Virus record (IMG/VR): IMGVR_UViG_3300034418_003568
Coordinates: 1-60,335 of that record
Strand: one strand, 5' to 3'
From: a virus
DNA: 60,335 nt
Shown: piece after piece, positions 56,515 to 60,335 of the stretch
How positions within the stretch are numbered: position 1 is the stretch's first letter
Layout: each line of letters begins with the position of its first letter
Program-made: the position numbers and the translations under genes
The notes under the pieces: model-generated
Seen by the model: the letters and a program-made list of their open reading frames with translations, nothing else
What the model was told of the DNA's origin: nothing
Databases searched by the model: none

Positions 56515-56727
56515 ATGATGCGAGGAATGGGATTGCTTTCCTCATTGATGGGAAAGAAAAGAATGCGTAATGGCATGGACGATGGTGAATCCAGCGTTTC
56601 TATTACCATCGAAAAAGAAATGGAAAGGCCTGATGAGATGATGGGCGGTGGTCGTATGCGTTATGCCAAAGGCGGACGCATTGATGGTTGTGCGATCAAA
56701 GGTAAAACCAAAGGTACTTATCGATAA
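56515..56727 (+). CDS. Small protein with GGRIDGCA tag
   Basis: A 70-residue protein, MRGMGLLSSLMGKKRMRNGM at the start and GGRIDGCAIKGKTKGTYR at the end. It is the third successive gene with the tag. Its ending overlaps the next start (taatg). Confidence 0.7.
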   Translation: MMRGMGLLSSLMGKKRMRNGMDDGESSVSITIEKEMERPDEMMGGGRMRYAKGGRIDGCAIKGKTKGTYR

Positions 56728-57431
56728 TGGCAACCAGCGGCACAGCGACGTTTAATCCGGACTTTGCGGAGATCGTAGAGGAAGCCTACGAACGTGCAGG
56801 TTTGGAATTGCGGACAGGGTATGACCTGAGAACCGCCCGTCGCTCCATGAATTTTATGGCTCAGGAATGGCAGAACCGAGGCATTAATTTGTGGACGGTC
56901 GCAACCGGTTCCCAAACTTTGACTGCGGGAACCTATACCTACACGATGCCAGCCGACACCATCGACCTGATGGAACATCAGTTGCGTATTTACGATGGGA
57001 ACACCGCTCTTCAAGCTGACTACAGTTTGGCTCGTATTTCGGTATCTGATTACGCCCAGTTAAACAACAAGCTCACCCAAGGCCGTCCTCTACAAATTTA
57101 TGTGGATCGCCAACGGGATGCGCCGGTTGTGTATTTGTGGCCCGTTCCCGATAACGTGCAAACTTACACCCTTGTTTATTGGTATATCCGAAGGATTCAG
57201 GATGTGGGAGCAGGCGGTGCCAACACGATGGATGTGCCTGCACGATTCTTGCCTTGTCTGGTGGCGGGGCTGGCCTACTACATTGCCATGAAGAAACCCG
57301 AATCAGCGGAACGAATTCCGTTGTTGAAATCAGAATACGAGGCGCAGTTTGAGTTGGCGGCAGGGGAGGATCGCGATAAAGCGGCTTCCCGTTTCTTGCC
57401 GTATATCTCAAGTGTGACTGGCGGGTTATGA
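56727..57431 (+). CDS. Head-to-tail adaptor protein
   Basis: A 234-residue protein. FAEIVEEAYERAGLELRTGY, TARRSMNFMAQEWQNRGINL, IYVDRQRDAPVVYLWPVPDN and the helical C-terminus (FLPCLVAGLAYYIAMKKPE) match podoviral adaptors of the gp4/gp11 or SU10 type. It would attach the portal to the tail. The C-terminal helices fit a portal contact. Confidence 0.8.
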   Translation: MATSGTATFNPDFAEIVEEAYERAGLELRTGYDLRTARRSMNFMAQEWQNRGINLWTVATGSQTLTAGTYTYTMPADTIDLMEHQLRIYDGNTALQADYSLARISVSDYAQLNNKLTQGRPLQIYVDRQRDAPVVYLWPVPDNVQTYTLVYWYIRRIQDVGAGGANTMDVPARFLPCLVAGLAYYIAMKKPESAERIPLLKSEYEAQFELAAGEDRDKAASRFLPYISSVTGGL

Positions 57432-57432
57432 A

Positions 57433-57786
57433 ATGTCGCAGCCTTTCTCATCTGGCAAACATGCGATTGGTTACTGCGACCGGTGTGGGTTCCAGTACAA
57501 GTTGCATCAGTTAAAGAAGGATATCTTCGATCAGATTTGGACTGGGAACTTGGTTTGTGAGGCATGTTTAGACGTAGACCAACCTCAGTTGCAGTTAGGT
57601 AAAATTCCGATGGATGATCCGCAGGCTTTGAGGAATGCGCGTCCAGATCAGAATTTGCCAGAAAGCAGAGATATTTACTGGGGATGGAATCCGGTGGGTG
57701 GCGCAAGGTCTTATGATGACCCCTTGACACCTAACACTTTGGTCGGCGCGGGAGCGGTTGGAGCAGTGACGGTATCGACATCATGA
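57433..57786 (+). CDS. Zinc-ribbon tail-region protein
   Basis: A 117-residue protein. CDRC and CEAC, about 30 residues apart, form a zinc ribbon in the N-terminal part, followed by PMDDPQALRNARPDQN and a Gly/Val-rich end. Proteins of this kind sit between adaptor genes in aquatic podoviruses. A structural zinc domain in the tail is likely. Confidence 0.75.
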   Translation: MSQPFSSGKHAIGYCDRCGFQYKLHQLKKDIFDQIWTGNLVCEACLDVDQPQLQLGKIPMDDPQALRNARPDQNLPESRDIYWGWNPVGGARSYDDPLTPNTLVGAGAVGAVTVSTS

Positions 57787-58424
57787 ACTATTCAGAACTG
57801 TCCAGCTTAATTCAAGAATACGTCCAATCGACGGAAACGTCTTTTGTGGCAAACATTCCTCAGTTTGTGCAATTAGCGGAAGAGCGGATCTTTAACACCG
57901 TTCAGATTCCCGCTTTGCGTCAGAACTCGACCGCGACCGTATCGGTGGGCAATCAGTACATGGCATTGCCTTCTGATTGGTTATCGACCTTCTCGCTCGC
58001 GATTATTAATCCGAGTACGAACGTGTATACCTATCTACTGAATAAAGATGTGAACTTTATTCGGGAGTGCTATACGACTTCGGGAACCCAAGGTGCGCCA
58101 CAGTATTATGGGATCTGGGATGACACCACCATGATTCTGGGTCCAACTCCGGATCTCGCCTACACATTGGAACTCCATTACTACTATTATCCGCCGTCGA
58201 TTGTGGATGTTGGAACTTCTTGGTTGGGAACCAACTTCGAGACCGTTCTGTTATACGGATCACTTCGAGAAGCCTATAACTATCTCAAGGGTGAACCGGA
58301 TATGGTTAAGAACTATGAGGACAAATACCAAGAAGCTCTGATGCAGTTAAAGCGATTGGGTGACGGATTGGAGCGTCAAGATGCTTATCGTTCAGGTCAA
58401 GTTAGGATTCCTGTAAGATCATGA
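57783..58424 (+). CDS. Second tail adaptor protein
   Basis: A 213-residue protein, distantly similar in layout to the previous adaptor. YSELSSLIQEYVQSTETSFV, IPQFVQLAEERIFNTVQIPA, YYGIWDDTTMILGPTPD and ETVLLYGSLREAYNYLKGEP are typical of T7 gp11-like adaptors. It likely forms a ring below the portal. ATGA overlaps with both neighbours. Confidence 0.8.
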   Translation: MNYSELSSLIQEYVQSTETSFVANIPQFVQLAEERIFNTVQIPALRQNSTATVSVGNQYMALPSDWLSTFSLAIINPSTNVYTYLLNKDVNFIRECYTTSGTQGAPQYYGIWDDTTMILGPTPDLAYTLELHYYYYPPSIVDVGTSWLGTNFETVLLYGSLREAYNYLKGEPDMVKNYEDKYQEALMQLKRLGDGLERQDAYRSGQVRIPVRS

Positions 58425-58717
58425 ATTTAAACGCAAATGTAGAGGTTGGATCGGTTTCGGTATTCACTACTGACAATCGCGGCTTTGATGCCGAGGAGAT
58501 TGCAGATCGTGCTATTGATAAAATTATTTTCGTAGGAGATACCCTTGTTCCAGAAACTGCAAAGTTGGCTCAAGTCTATCGTCAACAGATTCGTAAAATT
58601 CTGGTGCAGTATCTGGGAGAAGCTCAAGAGTCTGAGCGTAAAACGGTTTACGAAAGACTGACTCAGGGCGGTTACCCAGAAGCGGCACAGTTTGTTAAAC
58701 GGTTGAAAGAGGAGTAA
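58421..58717 (+). CDS. Small conserved tail-region protein
   Basis: A 98-residue protein with EEIADRAIDKIIFVGDTLVP, and the C-terminal helix YRQQIRKILVQYLGEAQESE. It is found in similar positions in related phages, to my memory. No catalytic motif is seen. Confidence 0.68.
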   Translation: MNLNANVEVGSVSVFTTDNRGFDAEEIADRAIDKIIFVGDTLVPETAKLAQVYRQQIRKILVQYLGEAQESERKTVYERLTQGGYPEAAQFVKRLKEE

Positions 58718-58722
58718 CTACC

Positions 58723-59178
58723 TTGGCTATTTCGCAAGCAATGTGTACATCGTTCAAGGTGGAGATCCTTGACGGGGTACATGCATTTGGTTCGTCAGTC
58801 ATTCGCGCTTCCGAAGCGCCGGACGTATTTAAACTCGCTTTGTATACGTCTTCGGCTACGTTGGATGCAGCAACCACTGCTTATACCACTTCGGATGAAG
58901 TCTCTTCTTCAGGGACCAACTATCCTGCCGGTGGTCTAACGCTCACGGTTTCGCAGGTTCCGACTTCGAGCAGCACGACAGCGTACTTGGATTTTGATGA
59001 CCTGACATTCCCGTCTGCTACTTTGACCGCTCGTGGTGCGTTGATCTACAACTCAACCCAGAGCGACAAAGCGGTGGCAGTACTGGACTTCGGTGGGGAT
59101 AAAACCTCAACCGCAGGTAACTTCACGATCCAATTCCCGACCGCTGACGCATCGAACGCGATTCTGCGTATCGCTTAA
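58723..59178 (+). CDS. Putative virion structural protein
   Basis: A 151-residue beta-rich protein with SFKVEILDGVHAFGSSVIRA and TSDEVSSSGTNYPAGGLTL, a form common in aquatic phages before tail fibre genes. The start is a TTG at 58723 supported by AAAGAGGAG 8 bases upstream; the first ATG is six codons later. Confidence 0.75.
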   Translation: MAISQAMCTSFKVEILDGVHAFGSSVIRASEAPDVFKLALYTSSATLDAATTAYTTSDEVSSSGTNYPAGGLTLTVSQVPTSSSTTAYLDFDDLTFPSATLTARGALIYNSTQSDKAVAVLDFGGDKTSTAGNFTIQFPTADASNAILRIA

Positions 59179-59191
59179 CGGAGGCCGTTAA

Positions 59192-60335
59192 ATGGCCCTC
59201 GTTCTTGAAGATCGGGTCTTAGAGACCACTACCACCACAGGTAGCGGGACGATTACGCTCGCGGGGGCTAACCCCGGTTATCAGGCGTTTTCAACCGGTG
59301 TCGGTGATGGGAACCAAGCCTATTACACCATTGCGGGTGCGACCGAATGGGAAGTGGGTATCGGTACCTATACGGCTTCGGGGGATACACTGTCCCGCGA
59401 TACAGTACTTGCCTCTAGCGATAGCGGTAACAAGGTTACCTTCTCAGCGGGAACCAAAGAGGTTTTCGTTACCTATCCTGCTGGCAAAGCGATCTATGCT
59501 AATGAGTCGGGCAATGTCAGTGTTGCGTCTGGGAAGATTATTGATCTAGCGACACCGACCGTTGCCAACGATGCGGTTAATAAGCAGTACGTTGATGATC
59601 TCGTAGCAGCCGGTCTGACTTACCACACTCCCGTTAAATACGAAGTTCCAAGTACCACCGGCAATCTCACTGCAACGTACAACCAACCGGGCGGAGCAGG
59701 AGACGGGGTAGGCGCTACGCTGACCAATGCAGACACGTTGGCTGCTTTTACGCCAGACGGAGTTGTTGCGTCTGTTAATGATCGAATCCTGATCTACAAC
59801 CAAACCAATGCGTTTGAGAATGGCGTTTACACGGTCACCACAGTTGGTGATGGTTCGACAGCGTGGGTACTGACCCGTGCGACCGATGCGGATAGCTATG
59901 CCCTAAAAGATCCAAACGGGTTGGGGGAAGGTGATGCGTTCTTCATCACTTCGGGTAACACCGGAGCGGGTGAAACCTACGTCTGTAATACGACCGGCAC
60001 CATCACATTTGGTTCCACAGCCATTAACTTTGTTCAGGTTTCTGCGACACAGATCTACATTGCAGGAACCGGCATTGATATCACTGGCCCGACCATCTCA
60101 TTACAGACTCCGGTTACGGTCGCAAATGGCGGAACGAACTTAACTTCTGCCCCGACAGACGGGCAACTCCTGACGGGTAACGGAACCGGCTACACGCTCA
60201 ATACACTACAAGCAGGGACCGGAATCAGCATTGCCAATGCGCCGGGTTCTATCACGATCACTAATTCCGCGCCAGACCAAACGGTTACTCTTTCGGCGGG
60301 AACCAACATAACGGTTGGCGGTACCTATCCCAGCT
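59192..60335 (+). CDS. Tail fibre-like protein, N-terminal part (gene spans the circle junction)
   Basis: These 381 residues start at the ATG at 59192, 6 bases after GGAGG. The gene continues in frame at position 128 and ends at 381, for about 465 residues in all. GDTLSRDTVLASSDSGNKVT is a motif of phage tail proteins, and VANGGTNLTSAPTDGQLLTG is a common fibre motif. Ile/Thr/Gly-rich beta repeats make up the shaft-like end. A proximal fibre or tail-tip protein is likely. Confidence 0.82.
   Translation, partial: MALVLEDRVLETTTTTGSGTITLAGANPGYQAFSTGVGDGNQAYYTIAGATEWEVGIGTYTASGDTLSRDTVLASSDSGNKVTFSAGTKEVFVTYPAGKAIYANESGNVSVASGKIIDLATPTVANDAVNKQYVDDLVAAGLTYHTPVKYEVPSTTGNLTATYNQPGGAGDGVGATLTNADTLAAFTPDGVVASVNDRILIYNQTNAFENGVYTVTTVGDGSTAWVLTRATDADSYALKDPNGLGEGDAFFITSGNTGAGETYVCNTTGTITFGSTAINFVQVSATQIYIAGTGIDITGPTISLQTPVTVANGGTNLTSAPTDGQLLTGNGTGYTLNTLQAGTGISIANAPGSITITNSAPDQTVTLSAGTNITVGGTYPS
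60209..60335. repeat. Terminal direct repeat, right copy
   Basis: Identical to bases 1-127. One copy should be removed to obtain the unique circle of 60208 bp. Confidence 0.95.

Noticed and set aside
1-60335. CRISPR arrays, tRNA genes, integrase or repressor, diversity-generating retroelement
   Set aside because: No regularly spaced short repeats, cloverleaf, recombinase signature or reverse transcriptase was seen; the repeated glycine-rich modules are protein domains, not template/variable repeat pairs.

Overview
The window is a complete or nearly complete genome of a tailed double-stranded DNA phage (Caudoviricetes). The first 127 bases are repeated exactly as the last 127 bases. The tail gene cut by the right edge (from 59192) continues in frame at the left edge and stops at 381. 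The molecule therefore reads as a circle of 60208 bp, or a circularly permuted genome, opened inside a tail gene. An overlap of exactly 127 bases looks like an assembler k-mer overlap, so this is probably a metagenome-assembled phage. There are large internal-virion-type proteins and nozzle, adaptor and fibre proteins, but no sheath, tape measure or baseplate genes. This suggests a podovirus-like particle. The protein style resembles uncultivated aquatic podoviruses, and the host cannot be named from the sequence. I see no integrase, repressor, reverse transcriptase, tRNA gene or CRISPR array. I see no DNA or RNA polymerase gene, and several host-type sigma70 promoters are visible, so host polymerases are probably used.

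Layout, starting at terminase. 45.2-54.1 kb, plus strand, is the packaging and head module: small and large terminase, portal, a GroES-like co-chaperonin, a scaffold-like protein, head proteins and a Mu gpT-like major capsid protein, closed by a strong terminator. 54.3-60.3 kb and 0-15.1 kb, plus strand, hold small basic virion-associated proteins, tail adaptors, tail fibres, two genes with six large glycine-rich adhesin modules, a 2OG-Fe(II) oxygenase, an S74-chaperone fibre, the lysis genes (holin, M15 endopeptidase, a membrane coiled-coil protein), a metallophosphoesterase and the tail nozzle. 15.2-28.8 kb, plus strand, holds the internal or ejected proteins, ending in a 2147-residue polyvalent protein with a zincin motif and an ADP-ribosyltransferase-like domain. 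An HNH nuclease gene follows.

35.7-29.2 kb, minus strand, is a recombination and accessory operon: RecB-like nuclease, Sak3/DUF1071 annealing protein, a TPR-glycosyltransferase, many small proteins and NinB, ending in a terminator. 35.7-38.6 kb, plus strand, carries a RusA resolvase, a 339-bp structured noncoding region, a T7 gp4-like primase-helicase and a PD-(D/E)XK-like nuclease.

45.0-38.6 kb, minus strand, is an operon of more than 20 mostly tiny genes plus an ArdC-like antirestriction protein, and it is the most unusual part of the window. A near-consensus promoter at 45.0 kb starts a leader of about 260 nt that looks highly structured. Three intergenic spaces each hold a complete type II hammerhead ribozyme placed at the upstream stop codon. 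Thirteen starts in the block carry a stereotyped AGGTGCA box. Two near-identical internal promoters overlap stop codons. Together these suggest that the early polycistronic mRNA is cut by its own ribozymes into separately translated units.
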